Source of the DNA: Puniceibacterium sediminis
GTDB lineage: Bacteria > Pseudomonadota > Alphaproteobacteria > Rhodobacterales > Rhodobacteraceae
Reading direction: 5' to 3'
Assembly (NCBI RefSeq): GCF_900188035.1
Contig: NZ_FZNN01000003.1
Coordinates: 213,637-277,636 of the forward strand
DNA length: 64,000 nt
The notes beneath the pieces were generated by a model that searched no databases, had not been told where the DNA came from, and saw nothing but the letters and a program-made list of their open reading frames with translations. Positions 36,685 to 45,972 of this stretch are shown piece after piece. Within the stretch, counting starts at the first letter, position 1. Every line of letters begins with the position of its first letter. The position numbers were made by a program, and so were the translations under genes.

Positions 36685-36723
36685 CGCGCTGCCCGGGGCT
36701 TTTTCGAACTTCGGGCAGCACAC
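36685..36723. terminator. Inverted repeat between convergent FMN-reductase and VOC genes
   Basis: GCTGCCCG and CGGGCAGC pair across a 16-base loop that contains TTTTT. Possibly a shared bidirectional 3' structure; there is no T-run after the stem. Confidence 0.4.
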
Positions 36724-36744
36724 TTTCAAACTATTCCGCAGTGA

Positions 36745-37143
36745 TCAGATCTGATTTGAAATCTCGATCAGGTTGCCATCGGGATCGCGCAGATAGATCG
36801 ACAAGATCGGCCCCTGCGCTCCGGTCCGACGGATCGGGCCTTCCTCCACCAGCACGCCGTGAACCGCCAGAGTCGCCTGCCACGCGTCCAGTGGCGTATC
36901 GCTCAGAAAGCAAAGATCGGCAGAGCCTGCGCGTGGCATTTTCGCTTTCGGTTCAAATTCATGTCCGGCCCGGTGCAGGTTGATCTTTTGACACCCGAAG
37001 GTCAGCGCCCAACGGGCCGTTCCACCTGTCGGTGTAAAGCTTTGCGGGACCATGCCAAGAACGTCACGATAAAAGGCAAGCGTGGCGTCTACATCCGAAA
37101 CCGTCAGAACAAGGTGATCAAGGCTCTGGAGTGTCGGCGGCAT
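36745..37143 (-). CDS. VOC (glyoxalase-fold) family protein
   Basis: 132 residues. Likely metal ligands at H10 (LDHLVLTVSD), H57 (INLHRAGHEF) and E127 (GNLIEISNQI), in the spacing of the vicinal-oxygen-chelate fold. YLRDPDGNLIE is the typical end. Could be a dioxygenase, lyase or resistance-type enzyme; no neighbour helps. The start is consistent with the family N-terminus. Confidence 0.88.
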   Translation of the reverse strand: MPPTLQSLDHLVLTVSDVDATLAFYRDVLGMVPQSFTPTGGTARWALTFGCQKINLHRAGHEFEPKAKMPRAGSADLCFLSDTPLDAWQATLAVHGVLVEEGPIRRTGAQGPILSIYLRDPDGNLIEISNQI

Positions 37144-37192
37144 TCGGGCAATGTTCCTCTGGAAATGGCAGCGTGATCGGGGGGACGCTCTT

Positions 37193-38011
37193 ATGTCTGA
37201 CGCAGAATGGATGATCCGTCAAAGCGATGTGCTGGATCCCGCCCGCGCGCAGGCCCTTCAGGCGGCCCTTGGGTTAGAACCGGACGCCGAGGTTGGCACC
37301 CCCCTGCCGCCGTTCTTTCATCAGATCTATTTCTGGGAACCGCAACCGCCGGAACTACTGGGCCGGGATGGACATCCGCGGGTTGGTAGCGGCCTAATTC
37401 CCGACATGGGTCTGCCCCGGCGGATGTGGGCAGGTGGGCGGTTGCGCTTTGACGCGCCGCTGTTGGCAGGGATCCCGGCGGTGCGGCGTTCACGGGTGCT
37501 GCGGGCAGAGCACAAGACCGGACGCAGCGGGCCACTGGCCTTTGTAACGTTGCGCCATGAAATCGTGCAGGATCGGGTGGTTGTGGTGCAAGAGGATCAG
37601 GATCTCGTCTATCGCACAGACCCCGAACCAGGCGCGCCCCGCCCGCAGCCGCCCCGCCCGCAGCCGCCACAGGCGCGGCGGGATGAGGCGGAGGCGCGTG
37701 AAGTGGCCTTCGATGCAACGCTGCTGTTCCGCTATTCCGCGCTCACCTTCAACGGGCACCGCATCCATTATGATGAAACCTATGCCCGCGATGTCGAGGG
37801 GTACACCGGGTTGGTGGTCCACGGGCCGCTGCTGGCGCAAATGCTGATGCTGATGGCGGACAGCAGCGACGCACCGCTACGCGGTTTTGAATTCCGCGCT
37901 ACCGCGCCGTTGATGCATACAGAGCGCGCCACCCTTTGCCGCAGCGGACTGGACGCCTGGGTGCGGGGCCCGGATGGTCGCCAGTGTCTGGTGGCAGCCA
38001 TCACGACATGA
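37193..38011 (+). CDS. MaoC/FAS1-like dehydratase domain protein
   Basis: 272 residues. The N-terminal part (PPFFHQIYFWEPQPP, GLPRRMWAGGRLRF, TLRHEIVQDRVVVVQEDQDLVYR) matches FAS1-type dehydratases such as mesaconyl-C4-CoA hydratase-like proteins. The second hot-dog half holds YSALTFNGHRIHYDETYARDVEGYTGLVVHGPL, with the expected His/Asp-region residues. A proline-rich linker at about 149-158 encodes two tandem RPQPP units (15-bp DNA repeat at 37636-37665). The substrate is probably an acyl-CoA. The ATG at 37193 follows GGGGGAC. Confidence 0.82.
   Translation: MSDAEWMIRQSDVLDPARAQALQAALGLEPDAEVGTPLPPFFHQIYFWEPQPPELLGRDGHPRVGSGLIPDMGLPRRMWAGGRLRFDAPLLAGIPAVRRSRVLRAEHKTGRSGPLAFVTLRHEIVQDRVVVVQEDQDLVYRTDPEPGAPRPQPPRPQPPQARRDEAEAREVAFDATLLFRYSALTFNGHRIHYDETYARDVEGYTGLVVHGPLLAQMLMLMADSSDAPLRGFEFRATAPLMHTERATLCRSGLDAWVRGPDGRQCLVAAITT
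37636..37665. repeat. 15-bp tandem duplication in a proline-rich linker
   Basis: Two perfect copies of GCCCCGCCCGCAGCC, in frame and encoding RPQPP twice between the two halves of the dehydratase. Prone to length change by slippage. Confidence 0.85.
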
Positions 38012-38012
38012 A

Positions 38013-38041
38013 AAAGCCCCGCTCAGTGGTGGGGCCTTTCA
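38013..38041. terminator. Bidirectional terminator between dehydratase and sugar transferase genes
   Basis: GCCCC and GGGGC pair around a 10-base loop. TTTTTC follows on the minus strand (for the sugar transferase) and CTTTC on the plus strand. Confidence 0.65.
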
Positions 38042-38075
38042 GACGTAGAAACTGATTTTTCAGCGGCAGTGCTGC

Positions 38076-38765
38076 TTAGCAGCCAGTACCGGTGACGACC
38101 ACCTTAACCGTCCGCAGCAGAACCAGAAGATCGGTCTGGAGCGATACGCGGCGCAGATAGGCTGTGTCAAAGCGGGCGCGCTCGGCAAAGCTGGATGTGT
38201 TGCGCACGGATGTCTGCCAAAGGCCGGTGATGCCGGGACGCAGATCATAATAGGCGGTGCCGGGGTACATGGCGCGCTGCTCGGGCAGCATCGGACGCGG
38301 GCCTACCAGCGACATGTCACCGATCGCGACATTCCAGAGCTGCGGCAGCTCATCAAGCGAAGTCTTGCGCAGCAGGCGGCCGACAAAAGTGATCCGCGGA
38401 TCGTTGCGCAGCTTCTGAGTGCGGTCCCATTCGGCGCGGGCCGCAGGATTGGCAGCAAGATGCGCTTCCAGAAGTGAATCAGCGTTGACGACCATGGTGC
38501 GCAGCTTCCACATCATGAAAGTGCGGCCATTCCGGCCAACGCGCTTTTGCAGATAGACCGGCGATTTGCCGTCCATCAGGATCAAGGCAGAGAGCACAGC
38601 CAGCAGCAGCACAACGGGTGCGGCAGCGATGGCAACGATGCAGATGTCGAGAATGCGTTTGAAGAAATCGCCGTACACGTTCTTCCGCGGAGCGGCCTGA
38701 AATGCTTTGTCGATCAGTTCTTCGAAAATCGGGTTGTGCGCAGCTTGGCGTAGATGAAGGGTCAA
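38076..38765 (-). CDS. Undecaprenyl-phosphate sugar transferase (ExoY type)
   Basis: 229 residues. A membrane helix at about 38-62 (DICIVAIAAAPVVLLLAVLSALI) precedes the bacterial sugar transferase domain: QKRVGRNGRTFMMWKLRTM, LRKTSLDELPQLWNV, MSLVGPRP, and GITGLWQ. It is a short ExoY/WcaJ C-terminal type that puts the first sugar phosphate on undecaprenyl phosphate for exopolysaccharide. The start is TTG at 38765 with a perfect AGGAGG six bases before it. No other glycosyltransferase is adjacent, but galU/galE lie about 5-7 kb to the right. Confidence 0.92.
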   Translation of the reverse strand: MTLHLRQAAHNPIFEELIDKAFQAAPRKNVYGDFFKRILDICIVAIAAAPVVLLLAVLSALILMDGKSPVYLQKRVGRNGRTFMMWKLRTMVVNADSLLEAHLAANPAARAEWDRTQKLRNDPRITFVGRLLRKTSLDELPQLWNVAIGDMSLVGPRPMLPEQRAMYPGTAYYDLRPGITGLWQTSVRNTSSFAERARFDTAYLRRVSLQTDLLVLLRTVKVVVTGTGC

Positions 38766-39689
38766 AGTAACCTCCTAAAGGCAAATCGTTAAAAGAGGTA
38801 TCAGGAATGCCGGAAGGCCATGGGTTCACCTCAACACGACCCTTTCCCTTGGCTTGTCGTCCTAAGAAGAACTTGAAGCGCGCCTATCCAACCTTTCGGC
38901 TTTAAGGCGGGGAAGTGGTCATCGGCGATCCGATGTAGGCAGACTTGGTACTACTCCTGTTTCAATGCACCAGCCCCCCAGTGCGCGTACTCAAATTTCG
39001 CCCGAATTGTGGTAACATTCGGTCATTGGAGCCCTTATGACCGCCTGCCTTATTTTAGTCAATATTCTCTACGCGAAACAACCAAAAAGGGAGTGTGGTG
39101 TAGTGCCATACCCGTTCACCTGCGCCCAGCCCCGTCTCTGCGACCCGCCCTGTCAGGCGGTCAGCGCCAGTCTTGCAGCACAGGATATGCCGAGGCTCAC
39201 TGATTCTATTTATGCGAAAGTGGAAACAAAAACCCTATAATCGTGTCAAAGTTTAGGTGTAATTTAAATTTGCCGATCGGTGGGCATTGTAAATACGCAG
39301 AAAAATCGTGTTTCGAGCAATCCATAAACTTTAAAAGCAGCGCTTTGGAAACATTTCAGGGCGCCGCGTTCGCCGCTGACTGATGTCGTGCGGGCGACTC
39401 CGATGGTCAAGGGAAAGCTAGATGATCCTCCTTATCGGACCGGATGCCCTACACGCCTTGGTAGAATGGCTGACCTCACGGAATGTTTCAACCCGGGGGG
39501 AAACACCAATTTCGCGGCGATCGCGGGCGGTGTTGGCGACCAAATTTCGCCACATTCCTTTCCGAATCGTTTCCGTTTGCCTGCGCGCAATTGAGGCACG
39601 AGTAAGGCCACGCAGAGTTGCAAGCGCCGGATGCGGGGGCTATGTGCCAGCGTGACCGGAGCAGAGCGCAACGCAGAGGTAGCGGACCC
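38766..39689. other. Long intergenic region (924 bases), AT-richer than its surroundings
   Basis: Holds the leader and promoter of the sugar transferase at its left. The centre (about 39230-39350) is the most AT-rich stretch of this part of the window (AATTTAAATTT, ATAAACTTTAAAAG). Short open frames (for example 39037-39240) have no ribosome site or family likeness. I see no RNA gene. AT-rich sites like this can bind nucleoid-type or MucR/Ros-type regulators of exopolysaccharide genes, but that is only a possibility. Confidence 0.45.
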
Positions 39690-40304
39690 ATGGCCATTCA
39701 ACTCTATCAGGGCGATCTTCCGAATGACCTGGATCTGGGCACCGCCCTGGCGATCGATTGCGAAACCATGGGCCTGCAGCCGCGCCGCGACAGGCTTTGC
39801 GTGGTACAGCTTTCGGGCGGCGACGGAAATGCGCATCTCGTCCAGATCGCAAAGGGCCAGACCGAGGCGCCGAACCTGTGCCGTCTTCTGACCGATCCCG
39901 CAGTGCTCAAGATGTTCCATTATGGTCGCTTCGATATCGCTGCCATGTATAATGCCTTTGGCGCACTGGCGGCGCCGGTCTATTGCACCAAGATCGCAAG
40001 CCGATTGATCCGCACCTATACCGACCGGCACGGACTCAGGAACCTGACGCAGGACCTGCTGGGCGTCGATCTGTCCAAGCAGCAGCAATCCAGCGATTGG
40101 GGCGCGGCAGAGCTGACCAAGGCACAGCTGGAGTATGCCGCGTCCGATGTCCTGCATTTGCACAACCTGCGCGCTGCACTGGATGTGATGCTGGAACGCG
40201 AGGGCCGAACAGAAATCGCGCAGGCCTGCTTTGACTTTCTGCCCATGCGTGCGCAACTGGATCTGGCGGGCTGGCAGGAAACAGATATCTTCGCACACAG
40301 TTAG
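39690..40304 (+). CDS. rnd: Ribonuclease D-like 3'-5' exonuclease
   Basis: 204 residues: the DEDD exonuclease domain only, without the C-terminal HRDC domains of E. coli RNase D. Catalytic residues seen: D23 and E25 (AIDCETMGL), the HYGRFDIAAM motif, and YAASDVLHLHNL near the end. This short form is common in alphaproteobacteria and may process tRNA or small RNA. The ATG at 39690 has AGAGG at moderate distance. It lies 18 bases before lptC, so probably the first gene of the lpt operon. Confidence 0.88.
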   Translation: MAIQLYQGDLPNDLDLGTALAIDCETMGLQPRRDRLCVVQLSGGDGNAHLVQIAKGQTEAPNLCRLLTDPAVLKMFHYGRFDIAAMYNAFGALAAPVYCTKIASRLIRTYTDRHGLRNLTQDLLGVDLSKQQQSSDWGAAELTKAQLEYAASDVLHLHNLRAALDVMLEREGRTEIAQACFDFLPMRAQLDLAGWQETDIFAHS

Positions 40305-40322
40305 GATCGGGCCAAAAGAGAC

Positions 40323-40928
40323 ATGCGCCAGCAGGGCAGCAAATATTCACGGATGATTGCCTGGCTCAAGATCCTCTTGCCGCTGGCGGCGCTAGCGCTT
40401 TTGTCCACGACTTTTCTATTGTCGCGCGATGTCGATCCGGCGGTCAACGTGCCAATCGCAGGTAGCACCGATCCGGACGGAGTATTGCGTGAACAGGCGA
40501 CCGATCCTTATTTCGCCGGAACCACAAATTCGGGCGGGGCCCTGACCATGACCGCCAAGACGGCCCGCCCTGTGCCGGGCAGCGACGAAGTTGAGGCAGA
40601 CACCCTTGACGCCACCATCGTCCTGAAGGATGGCAGCGAAATCCTGCTGAAGGCGCCGCTCGCCAATCTAAGCGACAAACGTGACGATGCGCAGCTGAGC
40701 GGCGGTGTCATTATAATTAGCTCGACCGGTTACACCCTGAACACCGACAGCCTGAATGCCATGCTAAGCAAGGTTGAGGCCGAAAGTCTGGGCGCGGTCG
40801 AGGGCAATGGGCCGGCGGGTCATTTGACGGCGGGCAGAATGCGCATCACCAGCGGCGACACCGGCGAAGACGTCCAATTGCTTTTCACCGACGGGGTAAG
40901 AATGATATATGACCCGAAAACAGAATGA
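40323..40928 (+). CDS. lptC: LPS export protein LptC
   Basis: 201 residues. One N-terminal membrane helix (about 14-32; IAWLKILLPLAALALLSTTFLL) anchors a periplasmic beta-jellyroll (LTMTAKTARPVPGSDE, DATIVLKDGSEILLKA, TDSLNAMLSKVEAESLG). LptC connects the LptBFG transporter to LptA in lipopolysaccharide export. The 3' end overlaps lptA by 20 bases if lptA starts at 40909. Confidence 0.88.
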   Translation: MRQQGSKYSRMIAWLKILLPLAALALLSTTFLLSRDVDPAVNVPIAGSTDPDGVLREQATDPYFAGTTNSGGALTMTAKTARPVPGSDEVEADTLDATIVLKDGSEILLKAPLANLSDKRDDAQLSGGVIIISSTGYTLNTDSLNAMLSKVEAESLGAVEGNGPAGHLTAGRMRITSGDTGEDVQLLFTDGVRMIYDPKTE

Positions 40929-41433
40929 GTATTTTCACATGTTGCGAAACCTGACCCTTGTCCTGGCGCTGTTGGTGCCCGGTTCCGTACTGGCACAGGG
41001 GGCCCAGGTCGCTTTTGGCGGCATGAAACAGGACACCTCGGCCCCGGTCGAAGTCACCGCTGATCAGCTCGCGGTAAATCAGACCGACGGCACCGCACTC
41101 TATACCGGTAACGTTGTAATCGGTCAGGGAGAGATGCGCCTCGCCGCGCCCCGCGTTCTTGTGGTTTATGCCGAGGCTGCGGGCCGCATCGAACGGCTTG
41201 AGGCGACGGGCGGTGTGACGCTGGTCAATGGCCAGGACGCAGCAGAGGCCGAGCGCGCAGATTACAACATCGATGCGGGCACCGTGGTCATGACCGGAAA
41301 CGTGCTGCTGACACAGGGCGATAACGCCCTGACCTCGGAACACATGACCGTCAACCTGGATGACGGAACGGCGCAGATGTCCGGCCGGGTCAAATCCGTC
41401 CTGCAGCAGCAGCCAAAGACGAGCAATCCCTGA
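40909..41433 (+). CDS. lptA: LPS export periplasmic protein LptA
   Basis: 174 residues. Signal peptide (LRNLTLVLALLVPGSVLAQG) followed by the OstA/LptA jellyroll (VEVTADQLAVNQTDGTALYTGNVVI, ERLEATGGVTLVNG, MTVNLDDGTAQMSG). LptA bridges the periplasm for LPS. The start may be the ATG at 40909 or an ATG at 40939, which gives a shorter, more usual n-region. Its stop overlaps the lptB start by one base (TGATG). Confidence 0.9.
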   Translation: MTRKQNEYFHMLRNLTLVLALLVPGSVLAQGAQVAFGGMKQDTSAPVEVTADQLAVNQTDGTALYTGNVVIGQGEMRLAAPRVLVVYAEAAGRIERLEATGGVTLVNGQDAAEAERADYNIDAGTVVMTGNVLLTQGDNALTSEHMTVNLDDGTAQMSGRVKSVLQQQPKTSNP

Positions 41434-42191
41434 TGGTCCCGCCTGAATTGACCGTGACGACAGGCTCCAGTGGTCTGCGCATACAACATCTGCGCAAGAG
41501 CTATCGCAAGCGCGTGGTCATCCGCGACTTTTCCATGGAGCTGAACCGGGGCGAAGTCGTGGCTCTGCTGGGGCCGAACGGATCCGGAAAGACGACAACT
41601 TTTTACGCCATTGCGGGCCTCGTGAACCCCGAAGGCGGTCAGGTTCTGATCGACGGCACGGATGCGACTTATCTGCCGATGTATCGTCGTGCCCGGCTCG
41701 GCATCGGCTATCTGCCACAGGAAATGTCGATCTTCCGCGGCCTGTCGGTCGAAGACAACATTGCCGCGATTCTCGACATCAGCCAGCCGGACCGCCACAG
41801 GCGTCGCGAGCGGCTCGAGGAATTGCTGGGCGATTTTTCCATCGAACATTTACGTCGCGCGCCGGCTTTGGCACTGTCCGGGGGCGAACGCCGCCGGGTC
41901 GAAATTGCCCGCTGTCTGGCCGCTGATCCGAAATACCTGTTGCTGGACGAACCCTTTGCCGGCGTCGATCCGATCAGCGTCGGCGATATCCGGCATCTGG
42001 TCTCGGATCTCAAGAAACGGGGAATCGGTGTGCTGATCACCGATCATAATGTGCGCGAAACACTCGAAATCGTCGACCGCGCCTATATTCTGCATGAGGG
42101 CACCGTTCTGATGTCGGGCACCCCGGACGAAGTTGTGCGCAACGAGAACGTACGCCGCGTCTATCTGGGCGACAACTTCCGCATCGGTTGA
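41433..42191 (+). CDS. lptB: LPS export ABC transporter ATP-binding protein LptB
   Basis: 252 residues. Walker A GPNGSGKTT (about 47-55), signature LSGGERRRVEIARCL, Walker B YLLLDEPFAGVDPISV, and ITDHNVRETLEIVDRAYIL, all typical of LptB rather than general ABC ATPases. It powers LPS extraction with LptF/LptG (not in this window). Translationally coupled to lptA. Confidence 0.95.
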   Translation: MVPPELTVTTGSSGLRIQHLRKSYRKRVVIRDFSMELNRGEVVALLGPNGSGKTTTFYAIAGLVNPEGGQVLIDGTDATYLPMYRRARLGIGYLPQEMSIFRGLSVEDNIAAILDISQPDRHRRRERLEELLGDFSIEHLRRAPALALSGGERRRVEIARCLAADPKYLLLDEPFAGVDPISVGDIRHLVSDLKKRGIGVLITDHNVRETLEIVDRAYILHEGTVLMSGTPDEVVRNENVRRVYLGDNFRIG

Positions 42192-42455
42192 GCCGGGCGG
42201 TGGTTAAGGTTAAAATCCCGATAATATAATTCTCCGATATTTATGCTGGATTCGATTGACAGGGCAGGCCCTTCTCAACTCAAATGAGCGGTATGACGCT
42301 ATCGTGGACCGCATGTCTGACCGGCGAAACTCCCTTCTCAGGGCGCTTCAAGGCAGGCCGAACTACGGAGCGTCTCCTTCCCCCCAGACGCGGCACCATG
42401 CCGGGCGGCTTCGCCCTGCGCTGCTTTCTGGGTTGATTATGAAAAGGAAAAAATA
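42192..42455. promoter_or_regulatory. lptB-hpf intergenic leader, possible promoter
   Basis: A TTGACA at about 42256 with CTCAAA/TCAAAT 17-18 bases downstream could be a housekeeping promoter giving hpf a leader of about 170 bases. In many proteobacteria rpoN lies between these genes; here there is only this 264-base non-coding gap. Confidence 0.35.
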
Positions 42456-43019
42456 ATGCGCTATCAGATCACGGGAAAGCAGATTGACGTAGGAGAGGCA
42501 CTTCAGACGCATGTTCAGACCGAACTGGGCACGGTGGTTCAAAAGTATGCCGGACGCCCGACCGATGTGGCGGTCGTCTTTTCCAAAAGTGCGCACGAAT
42601 TCGTCTGCGAGGCCAACGTACACCTCTCCACCGGCCTGACCGCAACGGCCAAGGCCCACGCGACCGAGATCTATGCCGCCTTCGACGCTTGCGCCGAAAA
42701 ACTGGGCAAGCAATTGCGCCGATACAAGCGCCGGTTGAAAGATCACCACAAGGAGCGTCCGGAACCCGTTGAACTCTTCGGCGCGTCCTCGTATATCCTC
42801 GCGCGTGAATCCGATGTCGAGGACTCGGAGCCCGAAACGCTTGCGCCCGTGATCGTGGCCGAAATGCAAACGCAGATCCCGTCGCTCTCTGTGGGCGAGG
42901 CGGTGATGCAGATGGAGTTGGCAGGGGCACCGGTATTGGTGTTCCGGAACGAAAAGAAGAACGGCGTCAATGTCGTGTACCGCAGAGATGACGGCAATAT
43001 CGGGTGGATTGACCCATGA
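42456..43019 (+). CDS. hpf: Ribosome hibernation-promoting factor, long form
   Basis: 187 residues: an S30AE N-terminal domain (MRYQITGKQIDVGEALQTHV, CEANVHLSTGLTATAKAHATEIYAAFD split across the fold) and an S30AE_C domain near 125-185 (VGEAVMQMELAGAPVLVFRNEKKNGVNVVYRRDDGNIGWIDP, shown as the GEAVM-ELAG and VYRR-D-IGWI motifs). Long HPF dimerises 70S ribosomes into inactive 100S in stationary phase. AAAAGGAAAA precedes the ATG. Next to ptsN, as in many proteobacteria. Confidence 0.94.
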   Translation: MRYQITGKQIDVGEALQTHVQTELGTVVQKYAGRPTDVAVVFSKSAHEFVCEANVHLSTGLTATAKAHATEIYAAFDACAEKLGKQLRRYKRRLKDHHKERPEPVELFGASSYILARESDVEDSEPETLAPVIVAEMQTQIPSLSVGEAVMQMELAGAPVLVFRNEKKNGVNVVYRRDDGNIGWIDP

Positions 43020-43076
43020 CATTGCCGTTCTGCGCGTGACGCGTTAGGGCACAGCAGAAACAAGAACAGGCAGCTC

Positions 43077-43541
43077 ATGAAATTCGCGCAGCTTATTAAG
43101 CCAACGGCCGTCAAGGTCATCTCAGCCGCGTCAAGCAAGAAGCGGCTGATGTATGATCTGGCAGACTTGGCACGTTCGGCGCATGGGATCCATGCGCCGA
43201 CAGCAGTCGAGGCATTGATGGAACGCGAAAGCCTCGGGCCGACCGGGGTGGGTCACGGAGTGGCCCTGCCACACGCGCGCATCCCGAATCTTGCCGATGT
43301 GGTAGGTGTGTTCATCCTGCTGGAAAAACCCATCGATTTCGAAGCCGTGGATCGCCAGCCGGTGGATGTGATCTTCGCCCTCTTTGCGCCCGAAGAGGCA
43401 GGCGTCGAGCACCTCAAGGCATTGGCGCTGGTGTCGCGCACGCTGCGCGAGGATTCGGTTTGTGCCAAGCTGCGCGCCAATCACGACCCCAGCACGCTCT
43501 ATACGATCCTGACCGAACCACCCACTTCAAAGGCGGCCTGA
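43077..43541 (+). CDS. ptsN: PTS IIA-like nitrogen-regulatory protein
   Basis: 154 residues. EIIA-Ntr fold with the phospho-acceptor His at about H66 (GVALPHARI). It is the output of the PtsP-PtsO chain that senses nitrogen/carbon state and regulates potassium and phosphate systems. It follows hpf by 57 bases and is probably cotranscribed with it. AGGC precedes the ATG. Confidence 0.93.
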   Translation: MKFAQLIKPTAVKVISAASSKKRLMYDLADLARSAHGIHAPTAVEALMERESLGPTGVGHGVALPHARIPNLADVVGVFILLEKPIDFEAVDRQPVDVIFALFAPEEAGVEHLKALALVSRTLREDSVCAKLRANHDPSTLYTILTEPPTSKAA

Positions 43542-43714
43542 CAGTCGGGCCTTATCCGCCCCCGGCCAATTTTGCCAAGGCAAAACTCGCAGTCAGTGTT
43601 CCGGGGAGTGTGAGGGGCCGCCCCCTTGCTCCGACAGCGCAATCGGCCGATCCGATCCCGCCTCATCCGCGTCAGGACCGGCAGCCAAACTCCCGGTCCC
43701 AACGTCTGTTCATA

Positions 43715-44698
<984 letters not shown>

Positions 44699-44703
44699 AA
44701 TTA

Positions 44704-45597
44704 TTACTCCGCGGCTTTGTCGACCGAGAGCACTTCGTGCAAGAAGCGGCGCAGATCGTCCTTCAATTCATCGCGGGCAAGACCAAAGGCGACGGTGGCC
44801 TGAAGGAAGCCTGCCTTGGAACCGCAGTCAAAACGCTGGCCACGGAAACGCATACCGTAAACGCCTTCCTTGCCGCCGATTTCCTGCGCGATGGCGTCGG
44901 TCAGCTGGATCTCTCCACCTGCACCGGCCTTCATCTTGTTGAGATTCTTCAGAACCTGCGGCGACAGGATATAACGTCCGATCACGGCCAGATTGGACGG
45001 CGCGGTGCCTTTTTCCGGCTTTTCGACCATGCCTTTGACAGACACGATGCTGCCCATGTCTTCCTGAACGTCAAGAATGCCGTAGGATGACGCCTTGTCG
45101 GCGGGAACTTCCATCGTTGCGACCATGTTGCCGCCGGTTTCCTGGTAGGCTTCGATCATCTGCTGCAGGCAAGGTTTCTCAGCTGCGATCACATCGTCGG
45201 GCAGCATCACGGCAAAGGGTTCATCGCCGATCAAATGGCGCGCGCACCATACGGCGTGGCCCAGACCCAGCGCCTTGTGCTGGCGCATATAGGCGACTTC
45301 ACCGGAATCCATGTTGGTGGATTTCAGGATCTCGAGAAGTTCGTCCTTGCCCTTGCGCAGCAGTTCCTGCTCCAGCTGCGGCGCGTGATCAAAGTAGTCC
45401 TCAAGCGCTCCCTTGCCGCGCGAGGTAATGAATAGAAACTCCTTGATGCCTGCGGCGCGCGCCTCATCAATTGCGTACTGTACGAGCGGCCGATCCACCA
45501 AAGTCATGATTTCCTTGGGGACCGATTTGGTAGCCGGAAGAAAGCGTGTCCCGAGACCGGCGACCGGAAAAATCGCTTTCGTTACCTTGTGACGCAT
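44704..45597 (-). CDS. galU: UTP-glucose-1-phosphate uridylyltransferase
   Basis: 297 residues. Nucleotide-binding motif PVAGLGTRFLPATKSVPKEI at about 11-30, LPDDVIAAEKPCLQQMI, GMVEKPEKGTAPSNLAVIGRYIL. It makes UDP-glucose for exopolysaccharide and LPS. AAGGAG precedes the ATG. First gene of galU-galE, with a long AT-rich leader upstream (45598-45972). Confidence 0.95.
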   Translation of the reverse strand: MRHKVTKAIFPVAGLGTRFLPATKSVPKEIMTLVDRPLVQYAIDEARAAGIKEFLFITSRGKGALEDYFDHAPQLEQELLRKGKDELLEILKSTNMDSGEVAYMRQHKALGLGHAVWCARHLIGDEPFAVMLPDDVIAAEKPCLQQMIEAYQETGGNMVATMEVPADKASSYGILDVQEDMGSIVSVKGMVEKPEKGTAPSNLAVIGRYILSPQVLKNLNKMKAGAGGEIQLTDAIAQEIGGKEGVYGMRFRGQRFDCGSKAGFLQATVAFGLARDELKDDLRRFLHEVLSVDKAAE

Positions 45598-45972
45598 CGA
45601 GCAGCTCCTTGCATTTTGCAGATCATCTTATATTTCGTTTTGATCAATTTCGTTACAACATTGTAAGATGGTAAATAAATTCAAATGTAAAGCATTTGAC
45701 ACCTGGGTTTGAAATGTTCCTGATTTGGTTAATTATTGTTAATAAATCTTAATGATGGCCAATCCTAACGCACCCGAATGAACTGTCAAAAGCCTAAGAT
45801 GTGGCAGCTGCACGTTTTTAGCCTGTCGGCGCCAGATTGTATGATTGTTCCGACAGGCTAAAATTAGAGAATTCTGTGGCGCCGCCACCGGCAGACATAC
45901 CTCTTACGCTAACGCCGCGCCCCGTAGGGCCATGACGAAATCGGCAGATGTCAGTGTCGCTTTCACGATGCC
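45598..45972. other. AT-rich intergenic region between galU and cysQ with a 14-bp inverted repeat
   Basis: 375 bases, strongly AT-rich near galU (about 45625-45760: runs such as GTTAATTATTGTTAATAAATC). It carries the galU promoter and, at 45816-45863, a perfect inverted repeat listed separately. No coding frame stands out. Confidence 0.5.
45816..45863. repeat. Perfect 14-bp inverted repeat with 20-base loop
   Basis: TTTTAGCCTGTCGG and CCGACAGGCTAAAA flank a 20-base spacer. T-runs are on the outer 5' side of each strand, so this is not an intrinsic terminator for either neighbour. It could be a regulator-binding site, an mRNA 3' structure for cysQ, or the relic ends of a tiny mobile element. 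Confidence 0.75.

Noticed and set aside
36745..36913. Second small gene (60 codons) overlapping the VOC gene
   Set aside because: Different frame within a clear VOC-family protein; no ribosome site.
39037..39240. Small protein gene upstream of the sugar transferase
   Set aside because: No ribosome site, no plausible domain and overlapping alternative frames of equal length.
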